From positions 120,809 through 184,808 of the forward strand of contig CAZMVB010000005.1 in NCBI GenBank assembly GCA_964569795.1: DNA of 64,000 nt, read 5' to 3'. The first letter of the stretch is position 1, and every line of letters starts with the position of its first letter. Shown here in pieces: positions 15,872 to 23,040 of this stretch. The translations under genes and the position numbers were made by a program. This stretch comes from JAHJDS01 sp964569795. GTDB taxonomy: Bacteria > Desulfobacterota > Desulfarculia > Desulfarculales > JAHJDS01. A model generated the notes under the pieces. The model saw only the letters and a program-made list of their open reading frames with translations, was not told the origin of the DNA and searched no databases.

Positions 15872-16393
15872 TTACTGGTCAATGAAGTGGGCCCGGCGGT
15901 TTTTCTGCCAGCAGGTCTCGTTGTGCTCGGTGCACAGGGGCCGGTCCTTGCCAAAGCTGACGGTCCTCATCCGGTCGGCGCTGATGCCCAGGTCCGTCAG
16001 GTAGCGCTTGGCCGACTTGGCCCGGCGGTCGCCCAGGGCCAGGTTATAGGCTCGCGAGCCCCGTTCGTCACAGTTGCCTTGGATGACCACCCGCACCCCT
16101 GGGTTGGATTTCATGTACGCGGCCTTGGCCTGGAGCACGAGCCGGGCGTCGGGTCGGATGAACGACCGGTCAAAGTCGAACAGGACGTCCTGGTTATAGA
16201 ATTTTTGGCGGAGAAGCTGCCTTTGACGCATGGCTTCCGCCCGCCTGGCGGCCGCCTCCTGGGCCGCCCTGCGCCGGGCCAGCTCCTGCTGGCTGACGCC
16301 TGGGATCGCTTCCCTGGCGCAGCCAATGAATTGAACCATGAGCAGCACGGCCAGCAGGGCCAGTCCAGTCCCCATCAAGTAACGCTTGAACAT
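15872..16393 (-). CDS. pal: Peptidoglycan-associated lipoprotein (Pal/OmpA family)
   Basis: A 173-residue lipoprotein; the ATG at 16393 has GGAGG five bases upstream. Signal peptide with lipobox QFIGC (Cys25), then a charged Arg/Ala/Gln-rich linker (34-66) and an OmpA-C domain with VLFDFDRSFIRPDAR, VVIQGNCDERGS and YNLALGDRRAKSAKRYL. The Asp and Arg that bind diaminopimelate in this motif are kept; the usual GHTD is GNCD. It anchors the outer membrane to peptidoglycan. The rest of the Tol system is not in this window, which is unusual since pal normally sits in a tol operon. Confidence 0.9.
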   Translation of the reverse strand: MFKRYLMGTGLALLAVLLMVQFIGCAREAIPGVSQQELARRRAAQEAAARRAEAMRQRQLLRQKFYNQDVLFDFDRSFIRPDARLVLQAKAAYMKSNPGVRVVIQGNCDERGSRAYNLALGDRRAKSAKRYLTDLGISADRMRTVSFGKDRPLCTEHNETCWQKNRRAHFIDQ

Positions 16394-16744
16394 GTCTGCC
16401 TCCACGGTGGATGTCTGCGGTCGTTGCAGGGGCCGGCGCATATTCCCTCCGGCCCTGGGAGCGAGTACCTAGTCCTCCCTTCGCGTTATTGCAAATGTAT
16501 CTCAGTAGCCGAGGAAGAACAATGAAGCCCAGACCTCATTGACAGACCAAACTGCCCCCATTTCAGGGAAGCCATCGCTTCAGCCGCCGGGGCCCCTATT
16601 TATATTTATTTATTTTAATTGGCACTCCAGGATCGTCAGGCGGCCGTCAATCGGGATCCTCAGCCAGCCTGGCCGGGTCAAGGCAGGGCTTTCGGTTTCG
16701 CCTCGATTCCGATATACTGGAACGGTCAAACCTGGCGAGCGGCC
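16394..16744. other. Divergent intergenic region between pal and yjbQ
   Basis: Holds the upstream regions of pal (minus) and yjbQ (plus), with an AT-rich block at 16600-16620. A TATACT -10-like hexamer at 16713-16718 lies 27 bases before the yjbQ start, without a good -35 box. No gene or structured RNA was seen. Confidence 0.4.
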
Positions 16745-16891
16745 ATGAAATCCTATCGCAAAGAGCGATGGTTCGAGGTGCCGAGCCGGCGGGCCTTCAT
16801 CCACATCACCCCGCAGGTCGAGGAGTGCCTCCGGGAGAGCGGGATCAAGGAGGGCCTGTGCCTGGTCAAGACGAAGCATATGGAGTTTTGA
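16745..16891 (+). pseudogene. yjbQ: YjbQ/UPF0047 N-terminal fragment, interrupted by element
   Basis: Forty-eight codons. Residues 1-41 (MKSYRKERWFEVPSRRAFIH..., ITPQVEECLRESGIKEGLCLV) are the N-terminal strands of a YjbQ/UPF0047 protein, known in some bacteria as a secondary thiamine-phosphate synthase. After CLV the frame enters the integrated element and adds the foreign tail KTKHMEF before a TGA. The missing remainder, starting again at CLVNAMHITASVF, is found 7.2 kb away at 24033-24353 on the same strand. The fragment alone lacks the conserved C-terminal core and is very unlikely to work. Confidence 0.88.
16857..16870. other. attL junction of the integrative element
   Basis: TGTGCCTGGTCAAG within the yjbQ codons for Cys-Leu-Val. 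It shares TGTG--TGGT-AA with the right junction at 24046-24058. To its left lies yjbQ, to its right element DNA. The serine recombinase stop codon (16866-16868, minus strand) sits inside this core. Confidence 0.75.
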
Positions 16892-18527
16892 CCTCCACTC
16901 CGACTCCCTTTCCAACAATCTTACCGGCCTTCGCCGCCGCCTTGGTATCCCCGTCAAGAGGACGTTCCGCCGCAGCATAGACGTCCCCCGACCGAGCCTG
17001 TAAATGGCCCCATATGGTCCCCAGGCGGCCGTAGGCCTCGAACTCGTATCGGTGTGGGTTCCCTCCCAGGAACTTGATGTAAACGCCGAACCGGCGGCCA
17101 CCCGGGCCTGTCCCACCAAACACCAGGTTGACCAGGTCCTGTAGTTCGTCGTCGGGCATGTCATTGAAGGCGACCCCCGAGGAAATGTAACTCTCGACTA
17201 TCCGCCGTACCAGTTGGGCGTCTTGGCTGTTCCGTTTGGCTTCGATTTCGGACTCCCGAGGCAGTGCCAATAACTGCTCGTCGATGGCAGTCAACTCCTT
17301 CTTGTGGTTGGCCAACCGAGATTCAAGCTTCTTGAGGTTTCGCTGGGCCTGATCGTCGGTGACAATTCCCTTCCCGATGGCAGCCACGATTCGGTCCATT
17401 TCTGTTTGGACCTGTCGGACCTCTTTGAAGTGGAACGCCCTCTTGTCCAGGAGTTCCTTGACCACCTTTTCACTCGACTCGTGGCCCTCGAACACCGCGG
17501 CACGGAAGTCACCCTGGTTCGACAACATCACGGCCAGTTCATCCAAGACGGCCCGCTCCAAAACCTCGGCGTTGATACTGTACTTGTAGCCGTCGCCGGA
17601 GTGTGGCCGGTAATACCTAAGGCCCCCTCGGTTTGCCGTCCCGGTCAAGGCCTTGCCCGTGTCGGTGTCGAAAATCTTGCGGCCCAATAAGTACCGGTGC
17701 TTGATATGCCCCCTGGCGTAGGTCTTCCGGGCCTTGGCCCTATCCTTGATGGCCTGGATTGTCTCCTCAGGCAGGAGTGGAGGCACAGGAGTCGGGACGG
17801 TCTCGTCGATCCTCGCCCACTCCAACCTGAACCTCTGATCCCAAGTGGCCCCGGCGGTCTTGGTTAACACCCGCCAAAGGTACTGCCCGTTCATGCCGAA
17901 CTTTCGTCCGAGTTCGTTGAATCCGGCGTTGGTCTCCAGGTACTCCCTGGCTATGGCCTCTATCTTGGCCTTGGCCTCGGGGTCAACCTGCCAGCCGTCC
18001 TCCTGGGACCAGGTCCGGCCATAGGGCCTCTTGCCACAACTGGGCCTCCCCTGCCTGGCACTTTCGATTTTGCCCAAAACCGATTTGTAGGCCTGCTGGC
18101 CGGCAAAGAGCTCCCCGGCCTCGACACTCATCCCCAACACGAAAAAGGGCTCGGGATTGGTCAGCTCGTACTCCATCGGTCCGACAAAAAACCTGACCCC
18201 CTTCATCCGAAGTGCCTTCAGGTTACCCTTGTTCTTCTCGTTGTCCCGGCTCCACCGACTAATGTCCGCCACGATCACGGCGTCAACCCGGCCATCCAGA
18301 GCATCGGTCATCAGTCGGTCAAGCTCGGCCCTTTCCCAGTTGGCGGTGGCGTGTTCCTGCCCGCCGTACCAGTCGACCACCTGCCCCCCGAGCCGGTCTA
18401 TTGTCTGCTTGAGGTACCTCCGTTGGGTCTCCAGGCTTGTCCCCCGGTCAGCCTGTGCCTCGGTGCTGACCCGGATCAGGGGGGCGAACTTGATCGGCTG
18501 TTCTACCACGGCCTCGCCCTTTTTCAT
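16866..18527 (-). CDS. Large serine recombinase (integrase)
   Basis: A 553-residue recombinase; ATG at 18527 with GAGGGTGG upstream. The N-terminal resolvase domain has RVSTEAQADRGTSLETQ with the nucleophile Ser21, VIVADISRWSRD, and the long connecting helix. A recombinase domain follows (about 165-280, GKRPYG onward), then an atypical zinc-ribbon region (RYLLGRKIFDTDTG... RYY) lacking the usual cysteine pairs, and a coiled coil around 370-440. Such enzymes catalyse unidirectional attP x attB integration. The gene ends exactly at attL, the normal position for an element integrase, so it is the likely agent of insertion into yjbQ. Confidence 0.93.
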   Translation of the reverse strand: MKKGEAVVEQPIKFAPLIRVSTEAQADRGTSLETQRRYLKQTIDRLGGQVVDWYGGQEHATANWERAELDRLMTDALDGRVDAVIVADISRWSRDNEKNKGNLKALRMKGVRFFVGPMEYELTNPEPFFVLGMSVEAGELFAGQQAYKSVLGKIESARQGRPSCGKRPYGRTWSQEDGWQVDPEAKAKIEAIAREYLETNAGFNELGRKFGMNGQYLWRVLTKTAGATWDQRFRLEWARIDETVPTPVPPLLPEETIQAIKDRAKARKTYARGHIKHRYLLGRKIFDTDTGKALTGTANRGGLRYYRPHSGDGYKYSINAEVLERAVLDELAVMLSNQGDFRAAVFEGHESSEKVVKELLDKRAFHFKEVRQVQTEMDRIVAAIGKGIVTDDQAQRNLKKLESRLANHKKELTAIDEQLLALPRESEIEAKRNSQDAQLVRRIVESYISSGVAFNDMPDDELQDLVNLVFGGTGPGGRRFGVYIKFLGGNPHRYEFEAYGRLGTIWGHLQARSGDVYAAAERPLDGDTKAAAKAGKIVGKGVGVEVKTPYASS

Positions 18528-18555
18528 TGGACCACCCTCTCATCCTCCAGGGTAC

Positions 18556-18849
18556 TCACCGGTCGGCCCCTCCGCCCTTGACCAGTTCCAACTTCCCCCC
18601 CTTGTCCTGGATGGCCTCGGTCAAAGTGCTGTAGGAGGCAAAGTCGTTCAAGATCCCCAGCCACAAGGTCAACTCGACGGACTTGGGCATTGGGTAACGC
18701 CTCGTCAGCCAATTGCTGAGGGTGCCGTCGGACACCTCCAGGAATCGGGCTGCCTCGGACTGGGTTTTCCCAGCCGCCTGGAGTGCGGCCCTAAGCGGGT
18801 GAGCATTCGGGACCTCTTTTTGTGGCCTGCCGGGCCTTCCATCAGCCAT
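18556..18849 (-). CDS. Cro/C1-type helix-turn-helix regulator
   Basis: A 97-residue DNA-binding protein with GGAGGGGAGACC before the ATG. The helix-turn-helix spans about 16-55: HPLRAALQAAGKTQSEAARF followed by LEVSDGTLSNWLTRRYPMP, the pattern of XRE/Cro repressors with the recognition helix SDGTLSNWLTR. It lies 28 bases upstream of the integrase start on the same strand, so it is probably co-transcribed and likely controls integrase expression. A strong promoter with an AAATCTT-N17-AAGATTT inverted repeat overlapping the -35 region lies just upstream and may be its own operator. Confidence 0.85.
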   Translation of the reverse strand: MADGRPGRPQKEVPNAHPLRAALQAAGKTQSEAARFLEVSDGTLSNWLTRRYPMPKSVELTLWLGILNDFASYSTLTEAIQDKGGKLELVKGGGADR

Positions 18850-18908
18850 GGTCTCCCCTCCACTGGGGGTTGAGGGTTTTTTTGAGGCCGGTCACCTGCC
18901 TCAATTAC

Positions 18909-18960
18909 ATTATTTGTGTGCAAAAAAATCTTGTCAAGCATTTTTTGAAAAGATTTGTTA
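18909..18960 (-). promoter_or_regulatory. Strong sigma-70 promoter with putative operator for regulator/integrase
   Basis: On the minus strand: perfect TTGACA (18932-18937), 17 bases, AATAAT (18909-18914). An inverted repeat AAATCTT / AAGATTT with 17-base spacing overlaps the -35 region and fits a Cro/C1-type operator. The region is markedly AT-rich. Confidence 0.7.
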
Positions 18961-19090
18961 TCTGACCCACTACAGGTAGTAGTTTCACCGGGCCATGGCC
19001 CCACAGGGGGACAGGTGAGATCTCCCCGCCATGGACGAATGCTTAAGCCCCCCACCCAGTTTTTAGGCCAGGGGCAGGGGGGTCAAAAGT

Positions 19091-20026
19091 CTAAAAATTA
19101 GATTTTTCAGCTTCTGGCTGGTCATCGGCTAGTATGCCCGCAGGTAGGTCGAGGAGCTTCGTGGCCAATAGAAGCTTCACGTTCTCCACCGCCGCTACGA
19201 CTGATTTGAGATCATCGGACAGATGTCTTAAAACCACTTTGCGCTCATCCTCCCCCAACGCAGGAGGACCCCCCCAGTTCCGGAACAGCAGGTCCGAAGT
19301 TTCTCCAACAGCTCGAAGCTGGTTTCTCAAGCGGACAATGAGGTCGTTTTTTCGTTTCTGTTGCCTGGCGACGATCCGGTCTCGGCCGCCGTTCTCCGCC
19401 CACACGCGGGTAATCTGCGGGCCATCGTCCTGCGGGTGGGTCGCCTGACCATGGTCCCACCACTGACCCTCTCTGACTCTTTTGTAGTCACCTGGGAACC
19501 TCTCCGGCTCAATGCCCACTATCTTCTGATAGCGCAACACGAACTCATCAACCTCGATTTCGCCCGACCGGTATGTCTTGTAGACCTCCATGATTTGCTT
19601 CTGGTAGGCCCGGAATTCATCGGGATTGTCCTTGACCAGGGCCACGATCTCCTTGGGGAGCTTCCTGACGTCCATCAACACCGTCAGGGGGTATCCTTCG
19701 ATCAAGTCCCTATGATACTCAAGGGTCTTGCAGATTGAAACGTAAAGCCAGGCGGTCTGGTAGGACAAATCGCCCCCCCAGTGGTCCTGGATGAAACGCT
19801 TATACTGGCCGTGCGGCAAGATGGCTTTCGCCTCCAGCAACGCCGTCCCGATGTCGTAGATGTTGTGTTTTATCGCGCTCAGCCGGAGGTCAACCTTTTT
19901 TGTAATTCTGGCCAATTTCCGACACTTAGAAGGAAAAAACTCACCGCCGTCACTATACTTGTGGAATTTTTTTGGATCATACCTTTCCTGCTCCCTGGCA
20001 GCGACATCTGGCAGAATCGGTTCCAT
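19091..20026 (-). CDS. DUF3102-like element protein
   Basis: A 311-residue soluble protein; ATG at 20026 with AGGAGGTGCG upstream. Residues 45-110 contain LSAIKHNIYDIGTALLEAKA, LPHGQYKRFIQDHWGGDLSY and QTAWLYVSICKTLEYHRDLI, the signature of DUF3102 and related proteins on plasmids and phages, some of which act near ParB/replication modules. The C-terminal half has a basic segment RQQKRKNDLIVRLRNQLRAV and a helical tail. Function is unknown; context suggests a role in element maintenance. Spacer repeats of about 55 bp occur on both sides of the gene. Confidence 0.65.
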   Translation of the reverse strand: MEPILPDVAAREQERYDPKKFHKYSDGGEFFPSKCRKLARITKKVDLRLSAIKHNIYDIGTALLEAKAILPHGQYKRFIQDHWGGDLSYQTAWLYVSICKTLEYHRDLIEGYPLTVLMDVRKLPKEIVALVKDNPDEFRAYQKQIMEVYKTYRSGEIEVDEFVLRYQKIVGIEPERFPGDYKRVREGQWWDHGQATHPQDDGPQITRVWAENGGRDRIVARQQKRKNDLIVRLRNQLRAVGETSDLLFRNWGGPPALGEDERKVVLRHLSDDLKSVVAAVENVKLLLATKLLDLPAGILADDQPEAEKSNF

Positions 20027-20183
20027 ATCGCACCTCCTGTTCGTCTGTATCTACATCTATTTTAGCATGTATTTACAAAAGTCCTGAAAGATTGTCGGGC
20101 CCTGGGCAGGGGCTTGATCGAGATCGCCTCGCCACGGGCAAATGCTTAAGCCCCCGGCCCGGATTTGGTGGTGGGCTTCCGGT
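20027..20183. repeat. Intergenic repeat of the element, copy (b), related to 19002-19056 and 20958-20998
   Basis: The block 20100-20160 contains CCTGGGCAGGGGCTTGATCG, GCCACGGGCAAATG and CTTAAGCCCCC. Its left half recurs at 20958-20998 and its right half (GAATGCTTAAGCCCCC) at 19037-19053. The three copies lie in the gaps beside the DUF3102-like and tyrosine recombinase genes. Confidence 0.6.
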
Positions 20184-20759
20184 TCACAGGCACACTTGGT
20201 CTTCCACGGCGGCGATCTCATCGGCCGTGATTCCAATGTACCGCCGGGTGATGGCAGGGGAGGAATGGCCAAACTTGGCTTGGATCAGTTCAATGGGGAT
20301 TCCTTTCTGCCGGGCCTGGTAGCCCCAGGTTTTCCGGAGGGTGTGTGTGCCACACCGTTCCTTGACCCCCACGGCCTCGCACCAGGACTTCATCAATGCC
20401 CAGGCCCGGACCTTGTCCAGGGGCTTGTCCGATCGGAGTGACTTGAACAGCCATTGGTCGGCCTCGGGATACCCCACCTTATCGAAGTACCAGGTCAAGG
20501 CCTCCTTGGCGCTGTCGTTGATGGTGATCTTGGCGTCCCGGTTGGTCTTGCCCTCCCTGATGGTGAAGTGGGGCCTGACTTCATATTGGGCATCGAGGAC
20601 GTCCCCGACCTTCAACCGGAGGAGGTCACCAACCCGCAGGGCAAAATTGATCCCCAGGACAAACAGCAGGTAGTCCCTCGGGTGGCCCTTGGCCTTGAGC
20701 ATCGACCTGATGGCCATGATCTTTTTTTCGTCTCTGATGGGTTCGACTGCATTGGACAT
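20184..20759 (-). CDS. Tyrosine recombinase consisting of the catalytic domain only
   Basis: A 191-residue phage-integrase-family protein. The catalytic set is complete: Arg42 (FALRVGDLLRL), Lys71 (EGKTN), His139 and Arg142 (HTLRKTWG), His165 (FGHSSP) and Tyr174 (RRYIGIT). It lacks the N-terminal core-binding SAM-like domain of normal integrases, like some conjugative-plasmid and resolution recombinases. The ATG at 20759 has GGAG eight bases upstream, and a near-consensus promoter precedes it. Since integration is explained by the serine recombinase, this enzyme may resolve dimers or invert a local site; the inverted repeats just upstream (20831-20919) are possible targets. Confidence 0.9.
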   Translation of the reverse strand: MSNAVEPIRDEKKIMAIRSMLKAKGHPRDYLLFVLGINFALRVGDLLRLKVGDVLDAQYEVRPHFTIREGKTNRDAKITINDSAKEALTWYFDKVGYPEADQWLFKSLRSDKPLDKVRAWALMKSWCEAVGVKERCGTHTLRKTWGYQARQKGIPIELIQAKFGHSSPAITRRYIGITADEIAAVEDQVCL

Positions 20760-20788
20760 CACGGCATCTCCACTTAATGTTTGATCCA

Positions 20789-20817
20789 ATTATAGAGGGT
20801 TATATTATGCAAATCAA
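20789..20817 (-). promoter_or_regulatory. Near-consensus sigma-70 promoter of the tyrosine recombinase
   Basis: TTGATT (20812-20817, minus), 17 bases, perfect TATAAT (20789-20794). It shares the leading word AAAAAATGCTTGA with the promoter of the element regulator at 18909-18937. Confidence 0.75.
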
Positions 20818-20830
20818 GCATTTTTTTGCC

Positions 20831-20919
20831 CCGGTGACCGGCCATTTTGAGAAATGGCTTTAACATCAACCTGTTAATGATCTGGGCTTAACACAATAAA
20901 ATGACAGTTTTATTGTGTT
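20831..20919. repeat. Four successive perfect inverted repeats
   Basis: Within 89 bases: CCGGT-G-ACCGG (20831-20841), GCCATTT-TGAG-AAATGGC (20841-20858), TTAACA-TCAACC-TGTTAA (20860-20877) and AACACAATAAAA-TGACAG-TTTTATTGTGTT (20890-20919, arms of 12). They lie directly upstream of the tyrosine recombinase promoter in non-coding DNA. Confidence 0.85.
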
Positions 20920-21237
20920 GGTGGTTGGTGGGGGTGCCAGTTAGGTAAAACCACACACCCTGGACAGGGGCTTGATCGAGAACTCACCGCCACGGGCCTG
21001 TCATGCCGAAAAAATGGGCCACCCCAGACCATGATGTCCAAGTGATCCAGGGTGGCCCCGCCGCTCAGCCTATCCCCTCTTAACCTTGGTGGAGGAAACC
21101 AAGGCGGCCTCGGGCATGGAGGTAAATTTTGGGTTGGCCCCTGGCGCCTCGGGGGCCACACCAACGGACAACCAGACCAGGGGGAAGCCATCTCGGCCTC
21201 TGCTGAAGGGGCGGTCCCTGGCCCGGTTGACCTTGAT
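20920..21237. other. Non-coding region upstream of the tyrosine recombinase
   Basis: Contains intergenic repeat copy (c) at 20958-20998, a 9-bp inverted repeat GGGCCACCC / GGGTGGCCC (21016-21058, 25-base loop) and CCTTGGT / ACCAAGG near 21082-21102. The latter two follow the stop of the 21238 gene and could terminate its transcript. No gene supported. Confidence 0.5.
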
Positions 21238-21978
21238 TCACACTTTGACCTTTTCAGAGAAGTTGCCTCTGGCCTTCCTCAAGGGGGGTGGTGGTGCCGC
21301 TTCCGGGTAGGCCTTCCACACGTCCTCCCTGGTGATCCCGAAGTGCTGACGGAGTTCTTCATCGGTCATGGCAATGGCAGTCCTGGGGATCCTGTCCCGC
21401 AAGGTCATCCTGGCCACGTTTTTTTGTGTGACCTGGTCCTTGGCCACCTTCACGGCCATGGGGGCCTTGCCAGAGCGGATGTCCGTCTGCGTGATGGTCA
21501 ACAGTGACCAGTCCGGCAACTTGGGGTCATGGGCAGGAAGTTCGTCCTGGCCGGTCTCTATCTTTTTGGCCCTGGCCCACAGCTTGCCGATCTTGGCGTG
21601 GTCGTGGCACTTGACCTCTGCCGCCTTGATGAGGTCGATGTAGTGGGCCTGGGCGTCGGCCACCTGGGCCATGATGTCATTGAACTCCTGCCGTAGCTGG
21701 GCTTGGGCTTCCTCTGCCTCGGCAAGGGCGGCCTGGACCAAAGGCGCGGGAGTGATGGCATCGAGGGCCGCTTGTTGATCGGCCAGCCACCCTTTCCTTT
21801 CCTCGATCAACTTTTCTGCCTTGGCCCGTCGTTTGGGATCGGACATCAGGTCAGCCGCTTTGATCTCCTTTTCCAAGACCTCGATCTCGGACCTGGTGTC
21901 AGCCATCAGTCTTTCATAGGCCCGGCGCTCGGCTTTTTCGTTCGCCTGGAACTTCTCCAGGGCGTCAAATGATTTCAT
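21238..21978 (-). CDS. Coiled-coil element protein of unknown function
   Basis: A 246-residue soluble, charged protein with GGGAGG six bases before the ATG. Residues 1-125 are strongly helical and rich in Ala, Glu, Lys and Gln, with heptad-like spacing (EKFQANEKAERRAYERLMAD and following), predicting a long coiled coil. The C-terminal third is less regular: a DWSLLTITQTDIRSGKAP stretch, then LRDRIPRTAIAMTDEELRQH, which could form a small DNA- or protein-binding helix bundle. The start overlaps the upstream gene by four bases (ATGA), showing translational coupling. No family recognised. Confidence 0.65.
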   Translation of the reverse strand: MKSFDALEKFQANEKAERRAYERLMADTRSEIEVLEKEIKAADLMSDPKRRAKAEKLIEERKGWLADQQAALDAITPAPLVQAALAEAEEAQAQLRQEFNDIMAQVADAQAHYIDLIKAAEVKCHDHAKIGKLWARAKKIETGQDELPAHDPKLPDWSLLTITQTDIRSGKAPMAVKVAKDQVTQKNVARMTLRDRIPRTAIAMTDEELRQHFGITREDVWKAYPEAAPPPPLRKARGNFSEKVKV

Positions 21979-22265
21979 TCCTGGCCTCCCTCATCCTTGT
22001 CGGGCTTGGGCCAGAGAGAAGGACTGTTGGGGTACATGGCAGCAATGCCACCACGGGCCTGGCCGGCGCGGACCTTGGCATCTTGAGCGGCCTTCTGCCG
22101 GGCTGAGGCTTGATACCAATCCGTCTCAGGTGGGTTGGTCTGCTGGCGGTCATGTTCTGCCAGGCCGTCCATGACACCCTTCTTGACGGATTCGGCCATG
22201 GGGTCAACTTCCTGATCGGCCACGGCCCGTTCTTCTGGTGTCTGATTCTGATTGTCGTCGGTCAT
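21975..22265 (-). CDS. Small hydrophilic element protein (96 aa)
   Basis: Starts at an ATG with AAGGAG five bases upstream and ends overlapping the start of the coiled-coil gene by four bases. The product is acidic at the N-terminus (MTDDNQNQTPEERAVADQEV), then helical, with a WYQASARQKAAQDAKVRAGQ segment and a Pro-rich tail. It has no signal peptide or membrane segment. Coupling to the next gene suggests the two act together, perhaps as a complex. Function unknown. Confidence 0.6.
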   Translation of the reverse strand: MTDDNQNQTPEERAVADQEVDPMAESVKKGVMDGLAEHDRQQTNPPETDWYQASARQKAAQDAKVRAGQARGGIAAMYPNSPSLWPKPDKDEGGQE

Positions 22266-22373
22266 CGTTTCTCCTTGCCGCTGTCCACACTAAGCGCCAC
22301 TAAGGGCCTTCAAACTTAGTTTCTATTAGGGCCTTTTTTTGGTGGTTTCACTACTTGTCATTTGACGGTTTGC

Positions 22374-22661
22374 CTATTGGCAATTCACTGCCTTGCTGAA
22401 AAGTGGATCGTGATATGCCCGCAGTCCATTGGGCAGGCGTCCCTTCTTGCCCACTGTCTTCTTGTAGATGTGCGCGTTGTGGCGCTCCACTAACCACTTG
22501 GCCACAGCCCGCTCAAGTTCATATTGCCCAGTGGCCAGGGTGGCCGTCTGCAGGTCGGCGGTGATCCTCACTCCTATGTGCTGAAACGGGGGTGGAGTGA
22601 CCACTTCATGGCCCCGTTGCAGGTACCGGCCAGGTATGCCGTGGACAGTGAACCTAAACAT
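22374..22661 (-). CDS. Hypothetical element protein (95 aa)
   Basis: The ATG has AAGGAG nine bases upstream. The product begins MFRFTVHGIPGRYLQRGHEV, continues ITADLQTATLATGQYELERA and ends in a basic part (YKKTVGKKGRLPNGLRAYHD), looking like a compact alpha/beta domain with a basic tail that might contact nucleic acid. No family recognised. Its ribosome site lies at the edge of the 183-bp inverted-repeat block, so its expression could respond to folding of that RNA. About 110 bases with little structure separate it from the next gene. Confidence 0.55.
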   Translation of the reverse strand: MFRFTVHGIPGRYLQRGHEVVTPPPFQHIGVRITADLQTATLATGQYELERAVAKWLVERHNAHIYKKTVGKKGRLPNGLRAYHDPLFSKAVNCQ

Positions 22662-22685
22662 GATAAGGTACTCCTTCGGGGATGC

Positions 22686-22868
22686 AGCCTTGGGTCAGGA
22701 AGGATTGGTTTGCTCGGCCAGGCCAGATCGAAGCTAACATCTCCTGCCCAACCTCTCCTGATTCTTCCTGGCCAAGGGTGGTCCCTGCGGGACCACCTTG
22801 TTGCTTAGTAAAATAAGTCTCTGGGGAGGGATCAAGCTGAGCAAAGCAAGGCTTCCTGACCCAAGGCT
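22686..22868. repeat. 183-bp inverted-repeat block (MITE-like or structured RNA)
   Basis: Arms of 33 bp (22686-22718 and 22836-22868) match at 29 positions, the outer 17 perfectly (AGCCTTGGGTCAGGAAG). A perfect 9-bp hairpin GGTGGTCCC-TGC-GGGACCACC (22777-22797) sits in the middle. No obvious target-site duplication flanks it. Confidence 0.75.
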
Positions 22869-23040
22869 TATTCTTAATAAGCAACAGGATCATAAAATGA
22901 TCATATCTACCTGAATTATTTTTGGCAAATTTTGATTGTAAAATCAACGCAGTACATTTTAAAGCATGATCATTGACTATCTGTAACCTGTTGATTTTAG
23001 GAAAGTGGATCATAATTCTACGGCCGAATCAAAAATGATG
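22866..23040. repeat. AT-rich block with small inverted repeats and GATCAT words
   Basis: Hairpins GCTTATT-CTT-AATAAGC (22866-22882) and GATCAT-AAA-ATGATC (22888-22902), an imperfect TTGATT/AATCAA pair near 22930, and further ATGATC/GGATCAT words near 22967 and 23008. It lies just downstream of the winged-helix gene and could be that protein's binding region. Confidence 0.5.

Noticed and set aside
20760..20920. tRNA or tmRNA fragment as an attachment site
   Set aside because: No acceptor stem, anticodon or T-loop pattern; the inverted repeats are unrelated to tRNA folding.
21086..21310. Plus-strand frame opposite the end of the coiled-coil gene
   Set aside because: Overlaps the well-supported minus-strand gene and hairpins; no good start site.
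22686..22868. Insertion sequence with transposase
   Set aside because: No transposase frame fits between the inverted arms and no target duplication is visible.
22654..23013. 119-codon minus-strand frame across the palindromic block
   Set aside because: It runs through the inverted repeats and the ribosome site of the next gene, has a weak start and no recognisable pattern.
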